Below, piece after piece: positions 24,034-32,680 of a DNA stretch of 64,000 nt. The DNA lies in assembly GCF_000312665.1 (NCBI RefSeq), contig NZ_HF536772.1, positions 4,068,042-4,132,041 of the forward strand. The letters are read 5' to 3'. The notes beneath the pieces were generated by a model. The model saw only the letters and a list, made by a program, of their open reading frames with translations. It was not told where the DNA came from and made no database searches. A program made the position numbers and the translations under genes. How positions within the stretch are numbered: the stretch's first letter is position 1; each line of letters opens with the position of its first letter. This DNA comes from Rhizobium mesoamericanum STM3625. GTDB taxonomy: Bacteria; Pseudomonadota; Alphaproteobacteria; Rhizobiales; Rhizobiaceae.

Positions 24034-25181
24034 TGTGCTGCCTCCACAACTGCGGCCGACTGCGGCAATTCGGTCATCTTCGGCGTGACCTTCGCACCCG
24101 GCCGGATGCGCATGAGGCCGTTGACGACGATTGTCTCGCTGCCATCGAGGCCCGCACGGATGACACGATAGCCGTAGAGCCGGGGTCCTGTTCGCACCGC
24201 TTTCGTCCGAACCGTGCCGTCGTCGTCTACAACGTAGACGATGCGCTCGTTCTGGTTCGACGAGATCGCTTCGTCGGGGACGAGGATAGCCGAGTAGGTG
24301 TTCGAGGCCTCGACCTGTATGCGGCCGAACAGGCCCGGCTGAAGTGTCAGATCCGGGTTCGGGAACCGGGCGCGGACACGCATGGTGCCGCTGTCGCTAT
24401 CGACGTGGTTTTCGGCGAAGTTCAATTTTCCCTTGAACTCGCGTCCGGAGTTGTCGCCGATCGTCGCAATGACATCTACGCCGCCTCCGGATGCCTGCAG
24501 GTCGACCCCGCGTTTCTGGGCGGTCGCTTGGAAGTTCAGCAGCCGCCGTTCGTCGACGTCGAAATAGAAATCGATGGGGTCGAGGGTTACTATCGTCGTC
24601 ATGACGGACGAGTCCGCCTGGACGAGGTTGCCGATCGAGACAAGATGGCGGTCGATGCGTCCGGTCAACGGTGCGGTGATCTTCGTGTAGTCGAGGTCGA
24701 GAGCGGCGCGGTCGAGTGCCGCCTGTGCGCCCCGAACGTTTGCCTGCGCCGAGATCCATTCCCGTCTGCGGTCGTCCAGGATGGAAATGGACTGGCTACC
24801 GTTCTGTGAGAGCGATTCCGCCCGCTTGAACTGCGCGTCGGCATAGGTGAGCGTCGACTCCGCTACCTCGAGCGCGGACGTCGCCTCATTGAAGGCGGTT
24901 ACGTACGGCCTCTGGTCTATGACGAAGAGCAGGTCGCCTTGCTTGACCAGAGCACCGTCGGAGAAATGGATTTCCTGCAGGTAGCCGCCGATGCGCGATC
25001 TCACTGACACCTGTTCGACTGGCTCAAAGCGTCCGATGAACTCGTCGTTGTCGACTACGTCCCGCACCACGGGCTTGGCGACTGTCACGGGCGGAGGCGG
25101 GCTCTGCGCATGGCCCGCGGGGGCCGCGAACAGAACCAGCAGGCTGCCAAAGCAGGCAGATCGAAGGACGGTGGCTTTCAT
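24030..25181 (-). CDS. RND periplasmic adaptor (MexE/AcrA-type membrane fusion protein)
   Basis: 383 residues from ATG 25181, chosen because GGAGGAACG sits directly before it. A signal peptide (ATVLRSACFGSLLVLFAAPAGHA) ends near residue 26. The biotinyl-lipoyl half motifs flank a helical hairpin: VSVRSRIGGYLQEIHFSDGALVKQGDLLFVIDQRPY, then DYTKITAPLTGRIDRHLV. Beta-barrel and membrane-proximal domains follow. It bridges the RND pump to an outer-membrane channel. It overlaps the pump gene by four bases. Confidence 0.93.
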   Translation of the reverse strand: MKATVLRSACFGSLLVLFAAPAGHAQSPPPPVTVAKPVVRDVVDNDEFIGRFEPVEQVSVRSRIGGYLQEIHFSDGALVKQGDLLFVIDQRPYVTAFNEATSALEVAESTLTYADAQFKRAESLSQNGSQSISILDDRRREWISAQANVRGAQAALDRAALDLDYTKITAPLTGRIDRHLVSIGNLVQADSSVMTTIVTLDPIDFYFDVDERRLLNFQATAQKRGVDLQASGGGVDVIATIGDNSGREFKGKLNFAENHVDSDSGTMRVRARFPNPDLTLQPGLFGRIQVEASNTYSAILVPDEAISSNQNERIVYVVDDDGTVRTKAVRTGPRLYGYRVIRAGLDGSETIVVNGLMRIRPGAKVTPKMTELPQSAAVVEAAQ

Positions 25182-25317
25182 GCGTTCCTCCATCGGCGGC
25201 GCGCCGCTTGTCCATTGTTTGCGTGCCGCCGACGCGTGGAGGTGCCGGGGAGAGACGACCAGGTCGACGTCGGCTGCACTCGGTCGGCAGGGCGCGGATA
25301 CCTGCCGACTGCTACCG

Positions 25318-25869
25318 TCAGGCCGCGTGATGCTCGACCTTGGGGAAATCGATCTCGGTCTTGAAGACCTCGTTCATGTAGTTGGTGAAGGTGTTTGCGG
25401 CGACGTGGGCCACGATTTCAAGTAGCTCTTCGTCATCAAATCCCGCGGCCCTCATCGCGTGCAGCTCGCCCTCGCTAACGGATCCGCGCTCCTCGGCGAT
25501 CTTGACCGCGAACTTCACGGCAGCATCGGCTCGCGCATCCGAGGATCCGCCCCGACGGGCTGCCGCGATCTCGTCGACGCTGAGCTTGGTCACATGAGTC
25601 CCGGTATAGGTGTGAGCGGCGAGGCAGTAACCGCAGCCGTTCTTCTGTGCGATGGCGAGCGCGATCCTCTCACGGATCTTCTTGTCCAACTTGCCCTTGC
25701 CGAGCGCGCCGTTCAGAGAGGAGTAGGCTTCGAGGACTGCGGGACTGTTTGCCATCATCCTGAAGACGTTGGGGACGCCGCCCATCTGCTCCTTGATCGC
25801 CTCCAAGGTGGGGCGTGCCGCTTCCGGTGAGGCTTCGATGAACGGATGGAGCGGGATGCGTGTAGTCAT
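25318..25869 (-). CDS. Carboxymuconolactone decarboxylase/AhpD-like peroxidase-related protein
   Basis: 183 residues of the AhpD-like superfamily. The CMD-domain redox motif CGYCLAAH (CxxCxxxH) lies near residue 78-85, preceded by REIRERIALAIAQ-like helix KKIRERIALAIAQKNG. The CxxC pair suggests alkylhydroperoxidase-type reduction rather than lactone decarboxylation. Relatives are commonly linked to AraC regulators and quinone or electrophile stress genes. It lies 48 bp after the AraC gene and 136 bp before the adaptor gene on the same strand, so it is likely part of the same transcript as the pump. Confidence 0.88.
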   Translation of the reverse strand: MTTRIPLHPFIEASPEAARPTLEAIKEQMGGVPNVFRMMANSPAVLEAYSSLNGALGKGKLDKKIRERIALAIAQKNGCGYCLAAHTYTGTHVTKLSVDEIAAARRGGSSDARADAAVKFAVKIAEERGSVSEGELHAMRAAGFDDEELLEIVAHVAANTFTNYMNEVFKTEIDFPKVEHHAA

Positions 25870-25917
25870 GGCAAAACTCCCTGGGCTGTCGGAAGCGGAC
25901 GCGGTCTGCGTCCGGCC

Positions 25918-26862
25918 TCAGTGAAGATTGGTGTGTTCGGAGGCATTGGGATCGACGTGTTCGATGACGGGAGCCAAGGAAAGCTCAACGTTGCCAAGCG
26001 ACCGGACGTCTGGAGAGCGTCTGGAGCCGCGCCATCTTCCCGGTGTCGACGCCGTCATCTTCTTGAAGACCGTCGTGAAGTGTGCCTGGTTCTGGAATCC
26101 GGTCTGAAGCGATATGTCGACGAGTGAAAGGTCGGTGCTGAGAAGGAGCTTCGCTGCGGTCTGTATTCGCAGCCGCAGAAGGAACTCGTGCACGCCCATG
26201 GACGTCGCGGCCTTGAACGTGGCCGCAAAGTGTGCTCGCGAGAACCCGGCCACGTCAGCGAGCTCTTCCAGTGTAAGCCGTTGGTCAAGCCTCGATTCCG
26301 CATGACGCCTGACACGGTTCAGCCGCCACGCCGAAAGAGGATGTACACGGGGAAGCGACCGATACCGCTCGAAGGCAAGCTTCGAGAAGTCGCGCGAGAT
26401 GTCGCTGCGGCGCGCCGCCGATCCGTCCGAGATCTCGGCTATCAGCTCTGCCAGCCGGGTGTCACGGATGTTGAAGCGGCCGCCGACAACCGGACAAGGC
26501 CCCTGGTAGCGTTCGTGCAAGTACGTCAGGACGTAGAGGCAGGCATCGGACTGCAGCTCGAGAGATATCGGGTCGGAACCCTCGATGAAGGTGACGCTGT
26601 CCTCGACCATGACACCGTGATAGAGCAGCCGCCCCTTCTGTTCGAGCCTGAGCTCGGAATCCCGGGCGGCGACGAGGAAGGTGCCGACTCCTGAGCCGAG
26701 GGACGTCGTGATCGGTCTGCTGCCATTCTCCCGCGTCACCTTTGCGAGAAAGATGTTGGGGTCGTTGACCTTGAAGTGCTCCACACGAAGGCAGTCATCG
26801 ATGGTCTCGAAGACGTCGCCTATCGTGCCGAGGCTCACCTTGATGGCGATGTCGGTTTGCAT
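25918..26862 (-). CDS. AraC-family transcriptional regulator
   Basis: 314 residues from ATG 26862 (AAGGAAA upstream); the long upstream extension of this frame lies in the preceding gene and is rejected. The C-terminal AraC double HTH is at about 190-290: LTLEELADVAGFSRAHFAATFKAATSMGVHEFLLRLR and LVDISLQTGFQNQAHFTTVFKKMT. The N-terminal region (about 1-180) resembles the AraC-binding-like domain of ToxR/FeaR-type activators. It likely controls the hydrolase, CMD protein and RND pump around it in response to a small molecule. The gene sits 41 bp after the hydrolase gene. Confidence 0.9.
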   Translation of the reverse strand: MQTDIAIKVSLGTIGDVFETIDDCLRVEHFKVNDPNIFLAKVTRENGSRPITTSLGSGVGTFLVAARDSELRLEQKGRLLYHGVMVEDSVTFIEGSDPISLELQSDACLYVLTYLHERYQGPCPVVGGRFNIRDTRLAELIAEISDGSAARRSDISRDFSKLAFERYRSLPRVHPLSAWRLNRVRRHAESRLDQRLTLEELADVAGFSRAHFAATFKAATSMGVHEFLLRLRIQTAAKLLLSTDLSLVDISLQTGFQNQAHFTTVFKKMTASTPGRWRGSRRSPDVRSLGNVELSLAPVIEHVDPNASEHTNLH

Positions 26863-26903
26863 CCGCGTTTCCTTTCTTGGGAAGTTTCCGGCTGCTGGGG
26901 CTG

Positions 26904-27686
26904 TCACTTGTCTGCGGCGGCGCGCTCGATCATCGCTGCCACCTCGTCCGGGTGCGAGATCATCACGACGTGTGACGATCCCTTGACCTCGACTGCTTCC
27001 TTGGCTTTGGCGCGCTTGGCCATGAAGGCATGCAGCGCCGGAGGAAGGTTCTTGTCCTCGGAACCGTAGATGAAGTGCGAGGGCAGGGACTTCCATGTCG
27101 GTTCGGTTGAGGGTTCCTCGAATGCTTCCGCCGCGATCGGGCGTTGCTCGGCGCCCATCAGGGCAGCCTTGTGCTCCGGGACGTCGGCGGCGAACTGCTT
27201 CCAGAACTTGCTCTGCTCGATGTAGAGGTCGTGCTTGCCGTCCGGCTGGAGGACGGGCGGTGCGAGCGTGCCGCCTAGCGTGCTGCCGGGGAATTTCTTG
27301 CCGAGCTCGCTGACTCTTTCACCCTTGTCCGGAGCAAGGCCCGACACGAACACAAGCGACATCACGCCCGTATCCTTGGTGGTGACGTCACTGATGACGG
27401 ATCCGCCGTAGGAATGGCCGACGAGGACGATCGGCCCCTTGATGTTCTTCAGCACCTCGTCGACGTAGTCGGCGTCGTACTTCAGGCCACGCAGGGGGTT
27501 GGCGACCGCCACGATGGGATAGCCGTCCTTCAGGAGTTTGGCTGCCACCCCGTCCCAGCTCGCGGACTCGGCAAAGGCGCCATGCACGAGGACGACAGTG
27601 GGCTTGGAGGCTGCGAGCGCCGAGCCGCTGATTAAAAGCGCCGACAACATTGCGGAGCCTGACAGGAACTTCTTCATGGATGTCAC
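26904..27686 (-). CDS. Secreted alpha/beta hydrolase (EstC-like)
   Basis: 260 residues. An N-terminal signal peptide (KKFLSGSAMLSALLISGSALA, cleavage near residue 26) precedes a compact alpha/beta hydrolase. The oxyanion region is VLVHGAFAESASWDGVA, the nucleophile elbow is GHSYGGS (Ser about 96), and the catalytic His lies in the late GSSHVVMISHPDEV segment. Periplasmic esterase or lactonase activity is likely; the substrate is unknown. First gene of the leftward run leading to the RND pump, with CTCAC-type repeats about 70-85 bp upstream. A decayed paralogue is found at 58.4-58.9 kb. Confidence 0.9.
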   Translation of the reverse strand: MTSMKKFLSGSAMLSALLISGSALAASKPTVVLVHGAFAESASWDGVAAKLLKDGYPIVAVANPLRGLKYDADYVDEVLKNIKGPIVLVGHSYGGSVISDVTTKDTGVMSLVFVSGLAPDKGERVSELGKKFPGSTLGGTLAPPVLQPDGKHDLYIEQSKFWKQFAADVPEHKAALMGAEQRPIAAEAFEEPSTEPTWKSLPSHFIYGSEDKNLPPALHAFMAKRAKAKEAVEVKGSSHVVMISHPDEVAAMIERAAADK

Positions 27687-27756
27687 CTCTGTGAGCGCCG
27701 GGATCCGAACGTCCTAGGGCACTGGTTTCATTGAGGTGACGCTACATCTTGCAGCG

Positions 27757-27771
27757 CAGAGATAGTGTGAG
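27757..27771 (-). promoter_or_regulatory. CTCAC-type 10-bp tandem repeat upstream of the hydrolase operon
   Basis: Read leftward: CTCAC (27771-27767) followed exactly 10 bp on by CTCTG (27761-27757), in the context TCTCACACTA-TCTCTGCGCT. The first decamer is identical to one at 47745-47754. Another CTCACAGAG lies close to the start codon. It belongs to the set of CTCAC decamer arrays described under findings. Confidence 0.45.
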
Positions 27772-27889
27772 ATGTCGGGAATGGGTGTTAGACGCGGTTG
27801 GGTGACGAGAGAGTTTTTGCATGCGCGCGGCTCCGCGTCGCCGTCTCCACGTATCGGCCATTCCGCAAGATTTTAGCGATCGGACTTGA

Positions 27890-28385
27890 CCAATCGGGAT
27901 ATCGATCTCCCGCTCCATGAAGCTCCATTCCTCGGTCGACCTGAGTTGGCCAAGCATGTCTCGAAACGGCGCCTCGGATTCCATGTCCCTGCAGTGAAGC
28001 AGCCGCCGAGCAACGGCAGGGTGGTAGCGCAGTCCAATCGCCATGTGGTGCGACTGCTCCTCGAGTACGGCGCGGCGCTCGTCCTGGGGCATGGTCCACC
28101 AGTCGGTGTTCTTTCGCAGCAGGATAAGCGCCGCTCTTGTGGCTTTCGGTCGACCGATCGGCACCTGCATTTCGACCAGCAAATGCTTTTCCTCGCGAGT
28201 CGTGTATCGATCGTTGGTAGCGACCCACGTAGTATCCAGGCGGCGTCTTTGCCACCGGCTGGAGTGCTTCCGGATATCACGGCCACTCGGGAGACGCCGC
28301 AATTGGCGGTCCCAAGAGGGCGCGCTGCGAAACGACCACCCATTCGCCCTCGTTGCCGCCGATGAACGTCGTCGCTCTGGGATTC
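27890..28385 (-). pseudogene. Chlorite dismutase family protein, multiply frameshifted
   Basis: Three leftward frames in succession give pieces of a chlorite-dismutase-family (haem peroxidase-like) protein. They are ATTFIGGNEGEWVVSQRA (near 28380-28330), then a GGKDAAWILRG piece (about 28260-28224), then TTWVATNDRYTTREEK (from 28233) running through TDWWTMPQDERRAVLEEQSH, MAIGLRYHPAVARRLLHCRD and LRSTEEWSFMEREIDI to about 27892. The segment between HCRDM and the LRSTEEW block is shorter than in intact relatives, so a small deletion is likely too. Intact family members bind haem and detoxify chlorite or act in haem synthesis. This copy cannot make a full protein. Confidence 0.75.
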
Positions 28386-28420
28386 GGTAGCTCCATGGAA
28401 GCGTTGCTAAGCGGCTTCGA

Positions 28421-29248
28421 TCAGGCGTTGATCGCCAGATCCACCGCAGACAGCAGATCCTGGTGCCGAACGGGCTTTGTCAGGAATTCTACGGCGCCAG
28501 CCTTCATGGCGCGAACCGACATCGGAATGTCCGCATTGCCGCTGATGAAGACGATCCGCTGGCGAAGGCCCGACTTCATGAGTTCGGCCTGGAAGTCCAA
28601 ACCGTTTTGTCCCGGCAGGCCGACGTCGAGTATCAGGCAGTCGGCGCGGTGCACGCTATCGCTCTCCTCGTACGCCTTCACCGAGGGAAATGATCCCACG
28701 CAGTGGCCCACCGACCGGAGCAGCCCGGTTATAGCGCGTCGGACGCCATCGTCGTCGTCAATCAGAACGATGTATGGTTTGTCTTTGTCGACCCTCTCGA
28801 CAATGTCGATTGCCGATCGCGGTGTGATGCCGGGTGACAGGGCGGCGCCGCCTTCCGGCATGGTATCGTCCCGAACGAGCATGTAGCCGCGGCGAACGAT
28901 AGTCTTGATCATATCCCCGTGGTCGCCCAATGCCCGGCGAAGCGATCCGATCTGGAAACGGAGGTTGCACTCCTCGACGACCATCGAGGGCCATACTTCG
29001 TCGAAGATCTCTTCCTTGCTCACGATGCCACCGTTCGAGCGGAGCAAGACCATGAGGAGATCGAAAGCCCGCCCGCCGATTGCGCGCGGTTGGCCGTCCA
29101 TGAGGAGCTGCCTGGAGTGCGGGACGGCGCAGAAGCGGCCGAAGCGGATGGCGTCGTCGCCTGCTTGGCGCGGGGTCTCTTTGAGGTACGATTGCTGTGC
29201 GTCCCGAGACGCCGGACGGTCTGTCGAATTTGCGAACGGAACTTGCAT
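28421..29248 (-). CDS. Winged-helix regulator fused N-terminally to a FixJ-type receiver
   Basis: 275 residues from ATG 29248; a start at 29350 would give 309. An OmpR/PhoB-type winged helix comes first (about 35-130: RFGRFCAVPHSRQLLMDGQP, then AFDLLMVLLRSNGGIVSKEE, EECNLRFQIGSLRRAL and the wing IKTIVRRGYML). A complete receiver follows (about 155-272) with LIDDDD, acceptor Asp in LILDVGLPGQNG and FLTKPVRHQDLL. The order is the reverse of normal OmpR-type regulators. The receiver resembles the FixJ protein at 17 kb, so the PAS kinases in this window are candidate partners. Proteins with this wHTH class bind direct repeats spaced about one helical turn, which matches the CTCAC arrays. Confidence 0.9.
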   Translation of the reverse strand: MQVPFANSTDRPASRDAQQSYLKETPRQAGDDAIRFGRFCAVPHSRQLLMDGQPRAIGGRAFDLLMVLLRSNGGIVSKEEIFDEVWPSMVVEECNLRFQIGSLRRALGDHGDMIKTIVRRGYMLVRDDTMPEGGAALSPGITPRSAIDIVERVDKDKPYIVLIDDDDGVRRAITGLLRSVGHCVGSFPSVKAYEESDSVHRADCLILDVGLPGQNGLDFQAELMKSGLRQRIVFISGNADIPMSVRAMKAGAVEFLTKPVRHQDLLSAVDLAINA

Positions 29249-29467
29249 GGCTGACTCCCCAGTCGGCTGCGGATGTCGCCGCATATGTGGGAGCGCGAAG
29301 TTTGCTTCGTTCTTTTCCCCGGCGCGCGGAGGCATCAACATCAATTTCATCGCACGAGCAACCTAACCCTACAGGCAACGGCGAACAATGCGACTCTTGT
29401 CTCTGAAACACGGCCAAGGTCGAGCCGGACTCGACCAAAGTCTAGGTCTTCCATTTGGCTTCGGGCA
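29249..29467. other. Intergenic region between wHTH-receiver gene and MBL operon
   Basis: Divergent promoter region of about 460 bp in total. No gene is supported; the CTCAC decamer array at 29469-29493 is the only clear structure. Confidence 0.4.
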
Positions 29468-29468
29468 T

Positions 29469-29493
29469 CTCACGGGATCTCACCCGGCTTCAC
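29469..29493 (+). promoter_or_regulatory. CTCAC decamer array (three copies, exact 10-bp period)
   Basis: CTCAC at 29469-29473 and 29479-29483, then TTCAC at 29489-29493: three copies with a strict 10-bp period, each preceded by T or T-like context (ATCTCACGGG, ATCTCACCCG, GCTTCACGAC). It lies about 220 bp ahead of the MBL-PNPOx-DUF1348 operon and next to the gene of a wHTH regulator. One-turn spacing is what a winged-helix regulator would need. Confidence 0.55.
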
Positions 29494-29711
29494 GACAACT
29501 ACCTCGTGATAGCCGTCGGAGGAGAGTATTGCTCATCGACATTAGCATATGGGTTCGAGCGAACCTGGCATCGAACGAAAACGGCATGCGCCTCATGCAG
29601 ATCAGTTTTCCTCGATCGAAGCTCGGCCGGATTTAGATCGAGGCCGCCACCACGCTACCTCCCAGCGTGGTGGCACTTCTTCAGGCACGCAGTCAACCAA
29701 TGGAGTTGGTG

Positions 29712-30680
29712 ATGACCAAGCACGACTATGCCTTATCAAGACGCGGCTTCTGCCTCTGCTGCCTCGGGGGCGCGACGATTGCGGCCACAGGCGCGTGGCT
29801 GACGCCCCGCGAGGCCTTCGCCGCCGCCAAGAGCCAGGTCCTGATCATCCGCGAGGCTGCCGCCAAGGCCGACGTCGCGACTACCAAGCTGCGTGGCGGC
29901 GTGAACGTTCTCGTGGGATCTGGCGGCAACGTGGCCGTCGTCACTGGCAAGGACGGCAAGCTCCTGGTCGATGCCGGGATAACCGCGACACGGCCACGTC
30001 TCGAAAAGGCCCTGGCCAATATCGGGCCGGAACCGATCACCCATCTCATCGACACCCACTGGCACTTCGACCATACCGACGGCAACGAGTGGCTGAACTC
30101 GGAAGGCGCCGCCATCATGGCGCATCCGAACACCCTGAAGCATCTTGAAGCCGCCACCCGTGTCGACGACTGGAACTTCGAATTCCCGCCTTCTCCGAAA
30201 GGCGCGCTGCCGACCCGCCTGATGAAGGGCGACGAGGAGACGTTGAAGCTGAACGGCAAGTCGATAAAGCTCAGATACTACGGCCCTGCACACACCGACA
30301 GCGACATCTCGGTCTTCTTCGAGGAGGACAACGTGATCCATGTCGGCGACACGCTCTGGACCGGGCTGTACCCGTTCATCGACTCTTCGACGGGCGGCAG
30401 TATCGACGGCCAGATCGCTGCAGCGGAGGCGAACATCAAGATGATCGACAAGGAGACCATCGTCATCCCCGGTCATGGCGACATCGCGAACCGCGAAGAC
30501 ATCAAGGTCTGGCTCGACATGCTCGTCGGTGCCAGGGACAAGGTGGCCAGGCTGAAAAAGGCCGGGCGCTCTGTCGAGGAGACCATCGCTGCCAACCCGA
30601 CCAAGCAGTGGGATGCCAAGTTCGGCCAGTGGGTGATCCCCCCGGCGCTGTTCACACGCGTTGTCTACGAGGGCGTTTGA
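29712..30680 (+). CDS. Tat-exported MBL-fold metallo-hydrolase
   Basis: 322 residues from ATG 29712 (GGAG upstream; the longer frame is not supported). A twin-arginine signal (SRRGFCLCCLGGATIAATGA) leads to cleavage near AFAA, residue 38. The metallo-beta-lactamase zinc motif is HWHFDHTDGN (HxHxDH), with further ligands in the GPAHTDSD and VIPGHGD segments. Secreted MBL hydrolases of this type cleave esters, lactones or sulfates; the substrate is unknown. First gene of a tightly spaced rightward operon with PNPOx-like, DUF1348, DUF983 and DUF302 genes. Confidence 0.9.
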   Translation: MTKHDYALSRRGFCLCCLGGATIAATGAWLTPREAFAAAKSQVLIIREAAAKADVATTKLRGGVNVLVGSGGNVAVVTGKDGKLLVDAGITATRPRLEKALANIGPEPITHLIDTHWHFDHTDGNEWLNSEGAAIMAHPNTLKHLEAATRVDDWNFEFPPSPKGALPTRLMKGDEETLKLNGKSIKLRYYGPAHTDSDISVFFEEDNVIHVGDTLWTGLYPFIDSSTGGSIDGQIAAAEANIKMIDKETIVIPGHGDIANREDIKVWLDMLVGARDKVARLKKAGRSVEETIAANPTKQWDAKFGQWVIPPALFTRVVYEGV

Positions 30681-30720
30681 GGGCATTCTCTGCCCGAAAA
30701 AACCGCCGGAGGAGAGCGCG

Positions 30721-31362
30721 ATGGACACGATGCACCAGGTCTCGAGCGACGTCGCGTTCACCCCAAGCGTGAAAGCGATCCAGGAACGCAAGGGGTCCCG
30801 CAGATCGTACTCACGAATGGAAGAGCGAGGGGGATGGGCGACTGCCATCACACCCGACCTCAAGGAATTCATCGAGAAGCAGATCAGCGTTTTTCTGGCG
30901 ACGGCCAATGCGGAAGGCCAGCCCTACGTGCAGCATCGCGGTGGACCGCCCGGCTTTCTCCGAGTCATCAACGAGAACACGCTCGGCTTCGTGGACTTCG
31001 TAGGAAATCGACAGTTCATCTCGCAAGGAAACCTCGTCGAGAATGACAAGGCTCATCTGTTTCTGATCGATTACGGCAGTCGCTCGCGCGTGAAAATCTG
31101 GGGCACAGCCAGCTTCGTCGAAAGCGACCACGAACTCGTAGACCAATTGATGCCCAAGGACTATGCCGCGCGGCCGGAGCAGGTTCTGCTGTTCAACGTG
31201 TCGGCCTGGGACGCAAACTGCCCGCAGCACATCCCGCTCCGGTTCGAAGCCGCGGAAGTTCTAAAGGCAATCGAAACAAGAGATTCGCGCATCAAGGAAT
31301 TGGAAGCCGAAATAGCCGCACTCAAAGCGGCTCCCAACAATCTGGATAGGAACACAAAATGA
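30721..31362 (+). CDS. Pyridoxamine 5'-phosphate oxidase-like flavoprotein
   Basis: 213 residues from ATG 30721, preceded by GGAGGAGAG. The split-barrel flavin domain is clear: ISVFLATANAEGQPYVQHRGGPPGFLRVI, then LGFVDFVGNRQFISQGNLVEN and AHLFLIDYGSRSRVKIWGTA. The C-terminus adds a coiled-coil-like helix (RIKELEAEIAALKAA). Probably binds FMN or F420-like flavin and reduces small molecules. Its stop overlaps the start of the DUF1348 gene (ATGA), so the operon is coupled. Confidence 0.88.
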   Translation: MDTMHQVSSDVAFTPSVKAIQERKGSRRSYSRMEERGGWATAITPDLKEFIEKQISVFLATANAEGQPYVQHRGGPPGFLRVINENTLGFVDFVGNRQFISQGNLVENDKAHLFLIDYGSRSRVKIWGTASFVESDHELVDQLMPKDYAARPEQVLLFNVSAWDANCPQHIPLRFEAAEVLKAIETRDSRIKELEAEIAALKAAPNNLDRNTK

Positions 31363-31823
31363 CACGCCCGCCACTGCCTCCCTTCACCCTTCAATCCGCG
31401 ACCGAGAAGGTCAGGCTTGCCGAGGACGGCTGGAACACTCGCGACCCCGCGAAGGTCGCGAGTGCCTACACCGTCGACAGCCGCTGGCGAAACCGGGCCG
31501 AGTTCGTGGTCGGTCGTCCGGCGATAGAGGCATTCCTTGCTCGCAAGTGGGCGAAGGAACTCGACTATCGACTGATCAAGGAACTCTGGGCGTTCTCCGG
31601 AAATCGTATCGCCGTCCGCTTCGCTTACGAACACCACGACGACAGCGGAACCTGGTTCAGAGCCTACGGCAACGAGAACTGGGAGTTCGATGAGGACGGA
31701 CTGATGAAGTACCGTCACGCTAGCATCAACGAGCATCCGATAAAGGACGAGGACCGCGCCTTCAAATGGCCTCTCGGTCGCCGCCCGGACGCTCATTGGG
31801 GCTTGAGCCACTTCGGCTTCTAG
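31359..31823 (+). CDS. DUF1348 (NTF2/SnoaL-like) family protein
   Basis: 154 residues, full length. Family pattern: SATEKVRLAEDGWNTRDPAKVA, YTVDSRWRNRAEFVVGRPAI, ELDYRLIKELWAFSGNRIAV, and the end GRRPDAHWGLSHFGF. The cone-shaped NTF2-like fold binds small hydrophobic ligands; the activity is unknown. Coupled to the PNPOx-like gene by a four-base overlap. A truncated, decaying copy lies at 60025-60258. Confidence 0.9.
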   Translation: MTRPPLPPFTLQSATEKVRLAEDGWNTRDPAKVASAYTVDSRWRNRAEFVVGRPAIEAFLARKWAKELDYRLIKELWAFSGNRIAVRFAYEHHDDSGTWFRAYGNENWEFDEDGLMKYRHASINEHPIKDEDRAFKWPLGRRPDAHWGLSHFGF

Positions 31824-31843
31824 CGTTCGTATCCATGGAGACG

Positions 31844-32269
31844 ATGATGTCAAAGCACGCTCACGTCGACACGCTCACAAACGACAACTATCCGCCACTT
31901 TCACCGATGCACACCGGCGTGCGGGGTTTGTGTCCGAGGTGCGGCAAGGGACGTCTGTTCAACGGCTTCCTGACGATTCGCCCAAACTGCGAAGTCTGTG
32001 GGCTGGACTACTCCTTCGCGGATCCAGCCGACGGCCCGGCCTTCTTCGTGATCTGCTTCGCATGTATCCCGACCGTCCTATTGTCCGTATGGCTCGAAGT
32101 CGCGCATCACGCCTCGATCTGGACGCAGATCTTCGTCACCGGGCCATTTCTGATCGCTACCTGCATCCCGCCGCTGCGGCCCCTCAAGGGGTGGCTGATT
32201 GCGAGCCAGTACTTCTACAAGGCAGAGGAAGGCAGGCTTTCGCGCAAAGGCGACACCGCTCCTGACTGA
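31844..32269 (+). CDS. DUF983 family membrane protein
   Basis: About 141 residues; start 31844 is chosen for the GGAG seven bases upstream (31835 and 31847 are alternatives). A four-Cys zinc-ribbon-like motif (CPRCGKGRLFNGFL, then NCEVCGLDYSFADPADGPAFFV) is followed by two membrane helices (FFVICFACIPTVLLSVWLEV and IFVTGPFLIATCIPPL). Relatives sit near cytochrome oxidase genes or act in small-molecule stress. Role unknown. It follows DUF1348 by 20 bp. Confidence 0.88.
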   Translation: MMSKHAHVDTLTNDNYPPLSPMHTGVRGLCPRCGKGRLFNGFLTIRPNCEVCGLDYSFADPADGPAFFVICFACIPTVLLSVWLEVAHHASIWTQIFVTGPFLIATCIPPLRPLKGWLIASQYFYKAEEGRLSRKGDTAPD

Positions 32270-32279
32270 GGACACATTG

Positions 32280-32600
32280 ATGAAGCCTATCGAGCACCGG
32301 ACAACCCACACGTTCGATGAATCCCTGGAAGCCATCAAGACGGCAATCCTGAAGGCCGGAATGGCCATCTTTGCGGAGATCGACCACGCAGAGGCTGCGC
32401 GCGAACACGGTCTATCGATGCTGCAAACGCGTGTCCTGGTCTATGGCAACCCCGACGTCGGCACTCCTGTGATGGTCGAGACCCCACTGGCGGCTCTTGA
32501 TCTTCCCCTTCGGATGCTTGTGCGGGAGCTTCCCGGAGATCGGTCGGTCTGTAGCAGATCTGTCCAAGAGACAAAAGAAAAGGTCTGCTCTACCGTCTAG
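32280..32600 (+). CDS. DUF302 family protein, atypical C-terminus
   Basis: 106 residues. The DUF302 pattern is visible (FDESLEAIKTAILKAGMAIF, then AEIDHAEAAREHGL, VLVYGNPDVGTPVM and LAALDLPLRMLV). However, the tail from about residue 80 (GDRSVCSRSVQETKEKV) does not match the usual WxSYNxPxYLxxRH ending, so a late frameshift or replacement is possible. Last gene of the MBL operon, ten bp after DUF983. Function unknown. Confidence 0.75.
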   Translation: MKPIEHRTTHTFDESLEAIKTAILKAGMAIFAEIDHAEAAREHGLSMLQTRVLVYGNPDVGTPVMVETPLAALDLPLRMLVRELPGDRSVCSRSVQETKEKVCSTV

Positions 32601-32680
32601 CCGAGGCCTCTGGCACTCCGGGCTGACTTCCACCCGAAACGGAAACAGGGCGCGACCTGCGACTGCGCCCCCGAAAGTTG

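Noticed and set aside
29736..30908. 390-residue leftward frame opposite the MBL hydrolase
   Set aside because: Antisense shadow; the forward strand has a Tat signal and full zinc motifs.
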